The position numbers and the translations under genes were made by a program. A DNA stretch of 64,000 bases, from positions 1-64,000 of the forward strand of contig CAJYVD010000031.1 in assembly GCA_913778495.1 (NCBI GenBank), given 5' to 3'. The notes beneath the pieces were generated by a model. That model was not told the origin of the DNA and made no database searches. It worked only from the letters and a program-made list of their open reading frames with translations. Origin of the DNA: an uncultured Pantoea sp. GTDB lineage: Bacteria > Pseudomonadota > Gammaproteobacteria > Enterobacterales > Enterobacteriaceae. Position 1 is the stretch's first letter, and each line of letters opens with the position of its first letter. This document shows, piece after piece, positions 1 through 8,080 of this stretch.

Positions 1-72
1 CAGGCCTCAGCATTTTATTATGGTGATCCCCTGGGCGAAATGCGCCTGGTAAGCAGAGTTTTTGAAATGTAA
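1..72 (+). CDS. tnpA (IS26): IS26 transposase, C-terminal 23 residues (partial)
   Basis: The frame opening at base 1 encodes QASAFYYGDPLGEMRLVSRV followed by FEM and a TAA stop at 70-72. This is the C-terminus of the IS6-family DDE transposase of IS26, which cuts and joins the 14-bp terminal repeats and forms cointegrates. Only the tail is visible; the catalytic domain lies left of the window. The stop sits 38 bp before the terminal repeat, as expected for the 3' end of the element. Confidence 0.9.
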   Translation, partial: QASAFYYGDPLGEMRLVSRVFEM

Positions 73-124
73 GGCCTTTGAATAAGACAAAAGGCTGCCT
101 CATCGCTAACTTTGCAACAGTGCC
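1..124 (+). mobile_element. Right end of an IS26 copy (partial, runs off the window)
   Basis: Positions 111-124 read TTTGCAACAGTGCC, the 14-bp terminal inverted repeat of IS26. The bases before it match the end of IS26 as I recall it, including the 3' end of its transposase gene at 1-72. The rest of the element lies left of the window. The repeat abuts the resolvase reading frame of the neighbouring Tn3-family transposon directly, so the element inserted there or made an adjacent deletion. Recognition is from memory of the IS26 sequence, not a search. Confidence 0.93.
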
Positions 125-496
125 CTCAAGAATGCGTTCCCGTTCTGCCTCAGCCACGGCGGCCAGAATCTGTATCACCATTTTTCCCATAGTTCCTTCG
201 GTACTGAGGCCGTTTTCCAGAAAACGTATGGCGATCCCCTTTTTATAGCAGGCATCCACAATGTGGATCATATCAGCGGTATTACGGCCCATACGATCCA
301 TTTTGGTACACAGGATGACGTCATCCTTTTCTGCCCGTGCCAGCAGCCGCTGCAACCCTTCCCGTGCGTCTGTGGCTCCCGACATCATGTCAGTAAAAAT
401 GCGATCGTCCCTGACCCCGGCAGATTTCAGCTCAGAAATTTGCATCGTCAGTTTCTGATGGCTGGTTGATACTCTCGCATATCCCAGTAATGCCAT
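125..496 (-). pseudogene. tnpR: Tn3-family resolvase TnpR, truncated by IS26
   Basis: Read on the minus strand from the ATG at 494-496, the frame gives MALLGYARVSTSHQKL, DDVILCTKMDRMGRNTADMI and AERERILE. This is the serine-recombinase catalytic domain, with the active-site Ser in RVSTS and the E-helix region. Exactly 124 codons remain; the family normally has about 185-200. The helix-turn-helix DNA-binding domain is missing because the frame runs straight into the IS26 end at 124. The frame stays open into IS26, so a fusion peptide is possible, but it would lack specific res binding. Divergent from tnpA, as in Tn3-type units. Confidence 0.9.
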
Positions 497-504
497 ATTG
501 GTCT

Positions 505-640
505 CACAAATCGATATTGATACTGCGTAGTATCATAAAGCATAAAATACGATTTTTGATACTCATGTTTATACCCATTTAGATAGGTCTCAAAACTTAT
601 AATATCTGAGACTGTCAAGAATAGAGCAGATCGCCAGTTT
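505..640. promoter_or_regulatory. Probable res site and divergent tnpR/tnpA promoter region
   Basis: This AT-rich gap between the divergent tnpR and tnpA genes is where Tn3-family elements keep their three-part resolution site. A clear inverted repeat, TGATAC-6-GTATCA, lies at 518-535 and looks like one resolvase subsite. TGATACTC near 554 and TCTCAAAACTTATAATATC near 588-606 may be the other two half-matched subsites. The subsite limits are my reading, not a computed alignment. Confidence 0.55.
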
Positions 641-655
641 ACGAAAGGATGCGCA

Positions 656-3600
656 ATGAGTGATGATTTTCTGACCAGAGAACAGACAGAAAACTACGGT
701 CGCTATGTGGCAGAGCCAAATGAGGTTCAACTGGCCCGATATTTTCATCTGGATGAGCGTGACCTTGCTTTTATTAATCAGCGACGGGGAAAACATAACC
801 GTCTGGGGATTGCACTTCAGCTGACTACGGCGCGCTTCCTGGGAACATTTCTTCCTGATCCCCTTCAAATTCCTTCATTCATCCGTTTTTACATTGCGGC
901 ACAGTTGAACATCAGCCGACCAGAGATCCTTTCCCGATATGCTGAAAGAGAAAATACCCGCTGGGAGCATCAGGGGCTTATCAAGCTCTATTATGATTAT
1001 CATGATTTTGGTGATTTCCCCTGGACATTCAGACTGAAGCGTTTGCTCTATACTCGCGCCTGGCTCAGCAATGAGCGCCCAGGTCTGCTGTTTGATTTTG
1101 CTACTGCATGGTTGCTGCAAAATAAGATCCTGTTACCCGCAGCCTCGACTCTGACAAGGTTGATTGGCGAAGTACGTGAACGGGCAAGTCGACGATTGTG
1201 GCGAAGGCTGGCTTTGTTGCCTGACAGCTGGCAAAAAGCGCAACTGGACGGTTTACTTGAAATACCTGAAGGGCAGCGTATATCGGTGCTGGAGGAGATA
1301 CGAAAAGGTCCTGTCACTATCAGTGGACCGTCATTTACAGACGCCCTGGAGCGATATACCCGACTGCGTAGCATGGAGTTTTCCCGGCTGAATTTTTCCG
1401 GTCTGCCTGCCATCCAGCTGCGAAATTTGGCCCGTTATGCCGGAATGGCTTCGGTGAAATATATTTCAAGAATGCCTGAGGAACGGCGACTGGCCGTGCT
1501 TACTGCGTTTGTAAAAGCGCAGGAAATTTCGGCGCTTGACGAGGCCGTTGATGTGCTGGATATGCTTATTCTGGATATCACTCGTTCTGCGAAAAGTATT
1601 GGGCAGAAAAAGCGGCTCAGGACCCTGAAAGATCTTGATCGTGCCGCGCTATTACTGGCACGGGCATGCTCGTTATTACTTGATGAGAACACCGATGAAG
1701 CAGCTCTGCGGCAGGCTATTTTTCGCCGCATACCAAAGGACAAACTGGCTGAATCCGTCGGTAAGGTAAATGAGCTGGCGCGCCCTCAGGATACTCACTT
1801 TCAGGATGAAATGGTGGAACAATATGGACGGGTGAAGCGCTTTCTTTCCGCGATGTTGCGTGACTTACACTTTCAGGCTGCCCCGGCCGGGGAGCACACA
1901 TTGTCAGCAATCCATTATCTGGCCGAACTGAGTGGCTCAAAAAAGCGAATTCTCGACGATGCACCAGAGCAAATCATTTCCGGCCCCTGGAAACGTCTGG
2001 TCTACGACAGAGATGGCAGGATTCTACGAGCGGGTTACTCGTTGTGCCTTCTTGAGCGCCTTCAGGATTCTTTGCGCCGTCGTGATCTCTGGCTGGAGAA
2101 CAGTGACCGGTGGGGGGACCCGCGTCAAAAATTGCTTCAGGGAGCTGAATGGCAGGCACAACGGATCCCGGTATGTCGGGCGCTGGGTCATCCATCAGAC
2201 GGAACTAAAGCAGCAGAACAACTGGCTACGCGGCTTGATGACACATGGAAATCAGTGGCTTCACGTTTTGTCTGCAACGCAGCGGTCAGCATAAGCAATG
2301 AAGGTAAGCATCCCTCACTGACGATCAGCAGTCTGGATAAACTGGATGAGCCACCGGCACTGATACAATTGAATCATCGGGTAAGAGAACTGATCCCACC
2401 CGTTGATCTGACTGAGCTGTTGCTTGAAATAGATGCCCGAACCGGTTTTACCCGCGAATTCAGCCACGTCAGTGAATCAGGTGCACGGGCGCAGGATCTC
2501 CAGGTCAGTCTGTGCGCAACATTGCTGGCGGAAGCCTGCAATATAGGGCATGAACCTCTGATAAAGCATAATATTCCCGCGCTTACTCGTCATCGCCTGA
2601 GCTGGGTTAAACAAAATTATCTCAGGGCAGAAACGCTGGTTAGCGCTAATGCACGGCTGGTTGATTTTCAGTCCACGCTGCCGCTCGCAGGGTACTGGGG
2701 AGGTGGGGAGGTTGCCTCCGCAGATGGTATGCGTTTTGTCACACCGGTTAAAACGGTTAATTCCGGACCAAATCGTAAATACTTTGGTTCAGGACGCGGT
2801 ATCACCTGGTACAACTTCGTCTCAGATCAGTACTCCGGTTTCCATGGCATTGTCGTTCCCGGTATGCTTCGTGATTCCATCTTTGTACTGGAAGGGCTTC
2901 TGGAGCAGCAGACCGGGCTGAATCCGGTAGAAATTATGACGGACACGGCAGGATCCAGCGATATCATTTTTGGCCTGTTCTGGTTACTGGGCTACCAGTT
3001 TTCCCCTCGTCTGGCCGATGCAGGTGGGGCGATATTCTGGCGGGCAGATAAAATAGCCCATTATGGTGCCCTGAATGAGCTGGCCCGGGGATGTGTTGAA
3101 CTTTCAAAAATAGAATCCCAATGGGATGAAATGATGCGAATGGCGGGCTCACTGAAGCTTGGGACCATCCATGCATCAGAGCTTATTCGTTCACTGTTGA
3201 GAAGTAGCCGACCATCTGGTCTGGCTCAGGCGATTATGGAAGTGGGCCGGGTCAACAAGACTTTGTATCTTCTCAACTATATCGATGATGAGGATTACCG
3301 GCGTCGGATACTCACTCAGCTCAACCGGGGAGAAGGACGCCATGCAGTGGCTCGAGCCGTTTGCTACGGACAACGTGGTGAGATTAGAAAACGCTACCGT
3401 GAAGGTCAGGAAGATCAACTGGGTGCTCTGGGCCTGGTGACCAATGCGGTTGTGCTGTGGAATACACTTTACATGCAGGAGGCGTTGTCACATCTTCGCA
3501 AATCGGGGGAAACACCTGAGGAGGAGCACCTGGCAAGATTGTCGCCGCTGATACATGGCCATATAAATATGCTGGGGCATTATACGTTTTCGTTACCAGA

Positions 3601-3664
3601 CGATATTTTGAAGGGCGAGTTAAGACCATTAAATTTCAATACAAACAATGAATTAACCTCTTAG
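656..3664 (+). CDS. tnpA: Tn3-family transposase TnpA (full length)
   Basis: 1002-residue DDE transposase, the usual length for Tn3-family TnpA, which binds 38-bp terminal repeats and makes a replicative cointegrate. Catalytic candidates visible are Asp690 in ASADGMRF, Asp763 in MTDTAGSSD and Glu916 or Glu919 in REGQEDQLGALG, followed by the conserved TNAVVLWNT block. No frameshift or internal stop is present, so it may be active, but its partner resolvase is truncated and the left terminal repeat is absent from the window. The TAG stop (3662-3664) lies inside the right terminal repeat. Start ATG at 656. Confidence 0.95.
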   Translation: MSDDFLTREQTENYGRYVAEPNEVQLARYFHLDERDLAFINQRRGKHNRLGIALQLTTARFLGTFLPDPLQIPSFIRFYIAAQLNISRPEILSRYAERENTRWEHQGLIKLYYDYHDFGDFPWTFRLKRLLYTRAWLSNERPGLLFDFATAWLLQNKILLPAASTLTRLIGEVRERASRRLWRRLALLPDSWQKAQLDGLLEIPEGQRISVLEEIRKGPVTISGPSFTDALERYTRLRSMEFSRLNFSGLPAIQLRNLARYAGMASVKYISRMPEERRLAVLTAFVKAQEISALDEAVDVLDMLILDITRSAKSIGQKKRLRTLKDLDRAALLLARACSLLLDENTDEAALRQAIFRRIPKDKLAESVGKVNELARPQDTHFQDEMVEQYGRVKRFLSAMLRDLHFQAAPAGEHTLSAIHYLAELSGSKKRILDDAPEQIISGPWKRLVYDRDGRILRAGYSLCLLERLQDSLRRRDLWLENSDRWGDPRQKLLQGAEWQAQRIPVCRALGHPSDGTKAAEQLATRLDDTWKSVASRFVCNAAVSISNEGKHPSLTISSLDKLDEPPALIQLNHRVRELIPPVDLTELLLEIDARTGFTREFSHVSESGARAQDLQVSLCATLLAEACNIGHEPLIKHNIPALTRHRLSWVKQNYLRAETLVSANARLVDFQSTLPLAGYWGGGEVASADGMRFVTPVKTVNSGPNRKYFGSGRGITWYNFVSDQYSGFHGIVVPGMLRDSIFVLEGLLEQQTGLNPVEIMTDTAGSSDIIFGLFWLLGYQFSPRLADAGGAIFWRADKIAHYGALNELARGCVELSKIESQWDEMMRMAGSLKLGTIHASELIRSLLRSSRPSGLAQAIMEVGRVNKTLYLLNYIDDEDYRRRILTQLNRGEGRHAVARAVCYGQRGEIRKRYREGQEDQLGALGLVTNAVVLWNTLYMQEALSHLRKSGETPEEEHLARLSPLIHGHINMLGHYTFSLPDDILKGELRPLNFNTNNELTS

Positions 3665-3697
3665 CGTGGTTTTTTACATCATTGGACCTCGAACCCC
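3660..3697 (-). repeat. 38-bp right terminal inverted repeat of the Tn3-family element
   Basis: On the minus strand this reads GGGGTTCGAGG... and ends in ...CCACGCTAAG, 38 bp in all. The GGGG start, TAAG end and length are hallmarks of Tn3-family ends. The last four codons of tnpA are close by and its stop codon lies within the repeat. No matching left copy occurs in the window, consistent with loss of the left part of the transposon through IS26. Confidence 0.9.
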
Positions 3698-4002
3698 GGT
3701 TATCACGGCGCACCAGAAGCCGCCATATCAGGTTCTTTAACAGGTAGCCCGAAGCGGCCCGGTTAGCTTTGCCTCTATAACTAAAGTGCGCATAACTCTA
3801 TTTATGTTAAATAATAGTGATTTAAATGCCAAAGCCGCGTACTCGATTCGCGGGCCTACTACGATTAAGAACTTAGGATTTGATTTCCAGATCTGGGGAT
3901 AGGCGAAGAATTGTTTGCAACGCTAAGCGGAAGCGTGTGCCGCCTGTGCGTAGACCTTGCTTAGTCGGCCCCACCGCCGCACAGTCATCAGCGGCAAAAA
4001 AA
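3698..4002. other. Intergenic stretch between the Tn3 end and mesD; no gene seen
   Basis: About 305 bp of mixed composition, partly AT-rich (3770-3840). It marks the junction where the transposon entered the plasmid; the first five bases, GGTTA, would be one copy of the target duplication if the other end had survived. The overlapping open frames show no recognisable protein. Confidence 0.4.
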
Positions 4003-4028
4003 CGGCTGAGCAGACGTCTGCTCAGCCG
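3994..4028 (-). terminator. Rho-independent terminator of mesX-mesD
   Basis: A perfect 26-bp palindrome (4003-4028, CGGCTGAGCAGAC and its complement) is followed on the minus strand by a run of seven T. It sits 15 bp beyond the mesD stop codon. Confidence 0.85.
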
Positions 4029-4043
4029 GAATAAGAAGGCGGT

Positions 4044-5075
4044 TTATTTCGCCAACAGTTCGCGGCGCACGATGTCCGCGCCGGCGCTCAGGGCATTAAG
4101 TTTGCCGTTGGCTACGTGGCGCGGTAATGGCGTCATGCCGCAGTTGGTGCACGGATACAGCTTATTGGCATCCACAAACTGCAGCGCTTTGCGCAGCGTC
4201 TCGGCCACCTGCTCAGGCGTTTCGATGGTGTGCGTGGCGACATCGATCGCACCGACCATCACTTTTTTACCGCGAATCAGCTCAATCAGCTCCATTGGCA
4301 CGCGGGAGTTCTGGCACTCCAGCGACACGATATCAATGGCGGATTTCTGCAGCTTGGGGAAAATCTCTTCATACTGGCGCCACTCGGAGCCCAGCGTTTT
4401 TTTCCAGTCGGTGTTGGCTTTGATGCCATAGCCGTAGCAGATGTGCACCGCAGTTTCGCATTTTAGCCCTTCCACCGCCTTTTCCAGCGCCGCAATGCCC
4501 CAGTCGTTCACTTCGTCGAAGAACACGTTAAACGCGGGCTCATCGAACTGGATGATGTCTACGCCGGCAGCTTCGAGCTCTTTGGCTTCCTGGTTCAGGA
4601 TCTCGGCGAATTTCCACGCCAGTTTTTCGCGGCTTTTATAATGACCGTCATACAGCGTGTCGATCATGGTCATCGGGCCCGGCAGCGCCCATTTAATAGG
4701 CTGGTCGGTCAGCTGACGTAAAAATTTTGCGTCGTCCACAAAGACGGGCTTCTGACGCGCCACGTCGCCCACGACGCTCGGCACGCTCGCTTCATAGCGA
4801 TTACGAATTTTGACGATCTCACGCTTTTCGAAATCCACGCCGTCGAGGTGTTCAATAAAGGTGGTGACGAAATGCTGGCGGGTCTGTTCACCGTCGCTGA
4901 CGATATCGATCCCGGCGCGCAGCTGGTCGTCCAGACACAGGCGCAGCGCATCCCGTTTGCCGTCAACCAGCTCGCCATCCTGCAGCTTCCACGGCGACCA
5001 CAGTGTTTCCGGCTGAGCCAGCCAGGAGGGTTTGGGTAAGCTGCCGGACGTTGACGTAGGTAATAACTTTTTCAT
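4044..5075 (-). CDS. mesD: Folate-independent methionine synthase MesD (core MetE-like)
   Basis: 343-residue protein matching only the C-terminal catalytic half of cobalamin-independent methionine synthase. Zinc and homocysteine ligands are visible as the His of AVHICYGYG, the Glu of VSLECQ and the Cys of YPCTNCGM; IQFDEPAFN is the core-barrel motif. Short core-MetE proteins beside a DUF1852 gene are the MesD type, reported to need the partner MesX and oxygen and not to use methyl-folate. mesX lies 24 bp upstream on the same strand, so the two form an operon. I chose ATG at 5075 because AAGG lies 9 bases upstream; an in-frame GTG precedes it at 5078. Confidence 0.85.
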   Translation of the reverse strand: MKKLLPTSTSGSLPKPSWLAQPETLWSPWKLQDGELVDGKRDALRLCLDDQLRAGIDIVSDGEQTRQHFVTTFIEHLDGVDFEKREIVKIRNRYEASVPSVVGDVARQKPVFVDDAKFLRQLTDQPIKWALPGPMTMIDTLYDGHYKSREKLAWKFAEILNQEAKELEAAGVDIIQFDEPAFNVFFDEVNDWGIAALEKAVEGLKCETAVHICYGYGIKANTDWKKTLGSEWRQYEEIFPKLQKSAIDIVSLECQNSRVPMELIELIRGKKVMVGAIDVATHTIETPEQVAETLRKALQFVDANKLYPCTNCGMTPLPRHVANGKLNALSAGADIVRRELLAK

Positions 5076-5099
5076 CACAAATAACCTTTTTAAAATAAA

Positions 5100-6086
5100 T
5101 TACAAAGCAAACTGTGCAGACCAGGCTTCCAGGATCGGTTGGTAAGGCTTAATGAAATTCGCCTCGGTGAATTTACCTTGCTCGACGGCCAGCAGGCTGC
5201 GCTCCTCGCGGTCATAAACGATGCGCGTCAGGGAGTAATCTTGCTGCGTCAGGCTTGGCTGGTAGCACTGCCCTGCCGGTGAATTGGCATTGTAGATCTC
5301 TGGGCGGTAAATCTTCTGGAACGTTTCCATGGTGGCGATGGTGCCGATCAGTTCAAGATCGCTGTAATCGCGCAGCAGATCGCCCATGAAATAGAACGCC
5401 AGCGGTGCGGCACTGTTGGGCGGCATGAAATAGCGCACTTCCAGACCCATTTTGCCGAAGTAGTAATCGGTTAAGGAACGCGCATCTTCCTGCAGATACT
5501 CAACCCCTAACACCGGGTGGACGTTGGTGGTGCGGTGATAGGTGTTCTTGCTGGAGACGCTCAGGCAGATCACCGGGGCTTTGCTGAACTGCTGGGTGTA
5601 GGCTTCCGATTTCAGGAACGCCTTGAAAATGTTCCCGTGCAGATCGCCGAAGTTCTCTGGCAGGCTGAAGTGCGTCTGCTGCTGGTTGTGCTCCGGCAGC
5701 AGCACGCTGAAATCGTAATCACGCACGTAGGAAGAGAAGTTGTTGCCCACAATGCCTTCGCTGCGCGCGCCGGTCAGGGTATCCAGAATGGTGGTTTTCA
5801 GGATTTCAATGGCGGGAAAAGCGTCCTGGCGTCCATCATGCGCAATGTTCAACACCACCGAGATAATATCCAGCTCAACGGCATACCGATCGCTTTTGGG
5901 GTTATCCCACTGGGCCAGCGAATTAAAGCGGTTATTCATCATCACCAGCGCATTGCGTAAATTCTCCTGGCGCTTATCGCCGCGCGCCAGATTTGCAAAG
6001 TTAGTGGTGATACGCGTGTTTTCAGAGGGGTTGTAGTTCTCGTCAAAACGCAGGCTTTTTACCGCAAAGGTCAATTCGTTGTTCAT
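5100..6086 (-). CDS. mesX: MesX, DUF1852 partner of methionine synthase
   Basis: 328-residue soluble protein of the DUF1852 family. It begins MNNELTFAVKSLRFDENYNP and contains DFSVLLPEHNQQQ and YHRTTNVHPVLGVEYLQED. DUF1852 genes are found almost always next to core-MetE genes. The family (MesX) is required for MesD-type methionine synthesis, possibly by supplying or activating the methyl group in an oxygen-dependent step; the chemistry is not settled as far as I know. It is the first gene of the mesX-mesD operon. The ATG at 6086 is supported by position; no MetJ-type tandem operator was obvious upstream. Confidence 0.85.
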   Translation of the reverse strand: MNNELTFAVKSLRFDENYNPSENTRITTNFANLARGDKRQENLRNALVMMNNRFNSLAQWDNPKSDRYAVELDIISVVLNIAHDGRQDAFPAIEILKTTILDTLTGARSEGIVGNNFSSYVRDYDFSVLLPEHNQQQTHFSLPENFGDLHGNIFKAFLKSEAYTQQFSKAPVICLSVSSKNTYHRTTNVHPVLGVEYLQEDARSLTDYYFGKMGLEVRYFMPPNSAAPLAFYFMGDLLRDYSDLELIGTIATMETFQKIYRPEIYNANSPAGQCYQPSLTQQDYSLTRIVYDREERSLLAVEQGKFTEANFIKPYQPILEAWSAQFAL

Positions 6087-6261
6087 GGCAGTCGGTATCC
6101 TAATCTTGATCTAAACGCGCTGGTTTTGCGTGAAGCAGCCGGTTTATCTCGTGTGTTGTGGGTCGGTATGACTACGTTATGCCCGTAACGCCGGGGGAAA
6201 AACAGTGATTTAATTTCACCGAACGTGAAGGAAATTCATGTTCATTTGGAAGTCTGGATGT

Positions 6262-7179
6262 TTATCCATCCGCAGCCCGCGTGGCGTCTGGGTTGTGGGG
6301 TTTTTCGCGGATGACGCTCAGCATGTGCATGACCGTGCGGGCCGGATGCGAATGACGCCAGGCAAAGGCGATATCGGTAAACAGCGTGTTGTTTTCTATC
6401 TCACAGAACACGACGTGAGGATTGCTCACGCAGGCCATTGAGTGCGGTACCAGCGCCACGCCGCCGCCTGCTCCCACCATACCCAATGAGGAGCCGATCT
6501 GCGGGGCTTGCTGTATCCGCGCGGTGGAAAAACCGGCGCGCAAGCAGGTGCTGACGATCAATTCATACAAGCTGGGCGCCACGTCGCGCGGAAACATCAC
6601 CAGCGCCTCCTCGGCCAGCGCGGATAACGCAACGCTGCGCTGGCCGCTCAGCGGATGCCCGGCAGGCAGCGCAATTAACATGCGCTCAGTGGCGATCACA
6701 TGCAGGTTGAAAGCATTGCTGCTCTCACAGGGCAGGCGAATAAACGCCGCGTCGAGCAGCCCTTCCCGTAAATCCTGCATCAGCAGGGCCATATTCTCTT
6801 CTCGCGTGCTCAGCACCATGGCGGGATAGCGCGTTTTGAACCGCTGAATCAGCGCAAACACCGGTGCGGCAAACGCCACCGAGCTGGCGAAACCCAGCGA
6901 CATTTGCCCGCTCATGCCGCGCGCCACGCCGCGCGCTTTCTCCAGCGCGTGATCGGCAAGCTGCACGATCTGCAGGGCATCCGGCAGGAAGGCGCTGCCG
7001 GCTTCCGTCAGCGAGACCCCGCGCGTTTCACGCTTAAGCAGCGGCGTACCGATTTCGTGTTCAAGGCGCTGAATTTGCTGGCTAAGCGGCGGCTGCGATA
7101 TGCCCAGCATCTCCGCAGCGCGGGTGAAATGTAGCGTCTCGGCCACGGCCACAAAGTAACGCAGATGACGCAGTTCCAT
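6262..7179 (-). CDS. budR: LysR-family regulator of the butanediol operon
   Basis: 305 residues with an N-terminal winged helix-turn-helix (MELRHLRYFVAVAETLHFTR, then AAEMLGISQPPLSQQIQRLE) and a C-terminal effector domain. It closely resembles AlsR/BudR, the acetate-responsive activator of acetoin and butanediol genes. It is divergent from budABC with a gap of about 100 bp, the classical LysR arrangement. It follows mesX in the opposite arm; control of methionine synthesis is less likely. Start ATG at 7179. Confidence 0.8.
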   Translation of the reverse strand: MELRHLRYFVAVAETLHFTRAAEMLGISQPPLSQQIQRLEHEIGTPLLKRETRGVSLTEAGSAFLPDALQIVQLADHALEKARGVARGMSGQMSLGFASSVAFAAPVFALIQRFKTRYPAMVLSTREENMALLMQDLREGLLDAAFIRLPCESSNAFNLHVIATERMLIALPAGHPLSGQRSVALSALAEEALVMFPRDVAPSLYELIVSTCLRAGFSTARIQQAPQIGSSLGMVGAGGGVALVPHSMACVSNPHVVFCEIENNTLFTDIAFAWRHSHPARTVMHMLSVIREKPHNPDATRAADG

Positions 7180-7283
7180 ATCAAAAACGTCTCAAAGTTA
7201 ACAGGGTTTGCTATTGGATACCTTGAGCTGGCTGGCTCACTATAAGGTTAACACGGCTTAACTATTTTTTTGTGAGGCAGCGC

Positions 7284-8066
7284 ATGTGTAATTTTGTATC
7301 TGATTGTTCTTGTGAAGGTCAGCTAACGGAAACGATCGCCCGACTGGCGACTGAATCGGCAGAAAAAGTTATCTATCAAACCTCCCTGATGAGCGCACTT
7401 CTTCACGGTGTCTATGACGGCACCACCACGGTGGCGCAGCTGCTGCAAAAAGGCGATTTCGGCCTGGGTACGTTCAATCAGCTGGATGGGGAGTTAATCG
7501 CCTTTGATCGCCAGGTTTACCAGCTGCGCGCGGATGGCAGCGCCCGACCCGCCAGTCCGAACCAGAAAACGCCGTTTGCCGTCATGACCTTTTTTACGCC
7601 CGAGCATCAGCATTGCTTTGACAGCACCGCCTCGCGCGAGGACGTACACCGCGCCATCGACGCGCGCATCACCTCGGATAACCAGTTCTGTGCGCTACGC
7701 ATTAGCGGCCGTTTTACCTCGGTGCGCACCCGTACCGTGCCCTGCCAGTGTCGGCCTTACCGCGCCATGCCGGATGTGATCAACAACCAACCTACGTTTG
7801 ATTTCACCGCGCGCAGCGGCGAACTGATCGGCTTTCGCACCCCTCAGTACATGCAGGGGATCAATGTGGCGGGTTATCACGAGCACTTTATTACCGACGA
7901 TCGCCAGGGCGGCGGCCACATCCTGGACTACGTTCTGGAGCACGGCACGCTGACCTTTGGCGCCATTAACAAACTGGTGGTGGATTTACCGCAGGACCGT
8001 GAATTTCTGCAGGCCGACCTGACGCCGGACAACCTGGATGACGCGATCCGGGCCGTTGAAAGCTAA
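7284..8066 (+). CDS. budA: Alpha-acetolactate decarboxylase
   Basis: 260-residue cytoplasmic enzyme that converts 2-acetolactate to acetoin. Recognised by [33 protein letters not shown] and the zinc site [18 protein letters not shown], where the three His bind the metal. Length matches enterobacterial BudA (about 260). I prefer ATG at 7284 because GAGG lies six bases upstream; a GTG at 7272 would add four residues. First gene of budABC, 14 bp before budB. Probably induced by BudR as acetate accumulates. Confidence 0.95.
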   Translation: MCNFVSDCSCEGQLTETIARLATESAEKVIYQTSLMSALLHGVYDGTTTVAQLLQKGDFGLGTFNQLDGELIAFDRQVYQLRADGSARPASPNQKTPFAVMTFFTPEHQHCFDSTASREDVHRAIDARITSDNQFCALRISGRFTSVRTRTVPCQCRPYRAMPDVINNQPTFDFTARSGELIGFRTPQYMQGINVAGYHEHFITDDRQGGGHILDYVLEHGTLTFGAINKLVVDLPQDREFLQADLTPDNLDDAIRAVES

Positions 8067-8080
8067 CCGAAGAGGACGCG

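Noticed and set aside
4013-4020. AGACGTCT, identical to a MetJ-box half-unit, beside the methionine synthase genes
   Set aside because: It is a single copy in the centre of a terminator palindrome at the 3' end of the operon; MetJ needs tandem boxes near a promoter.
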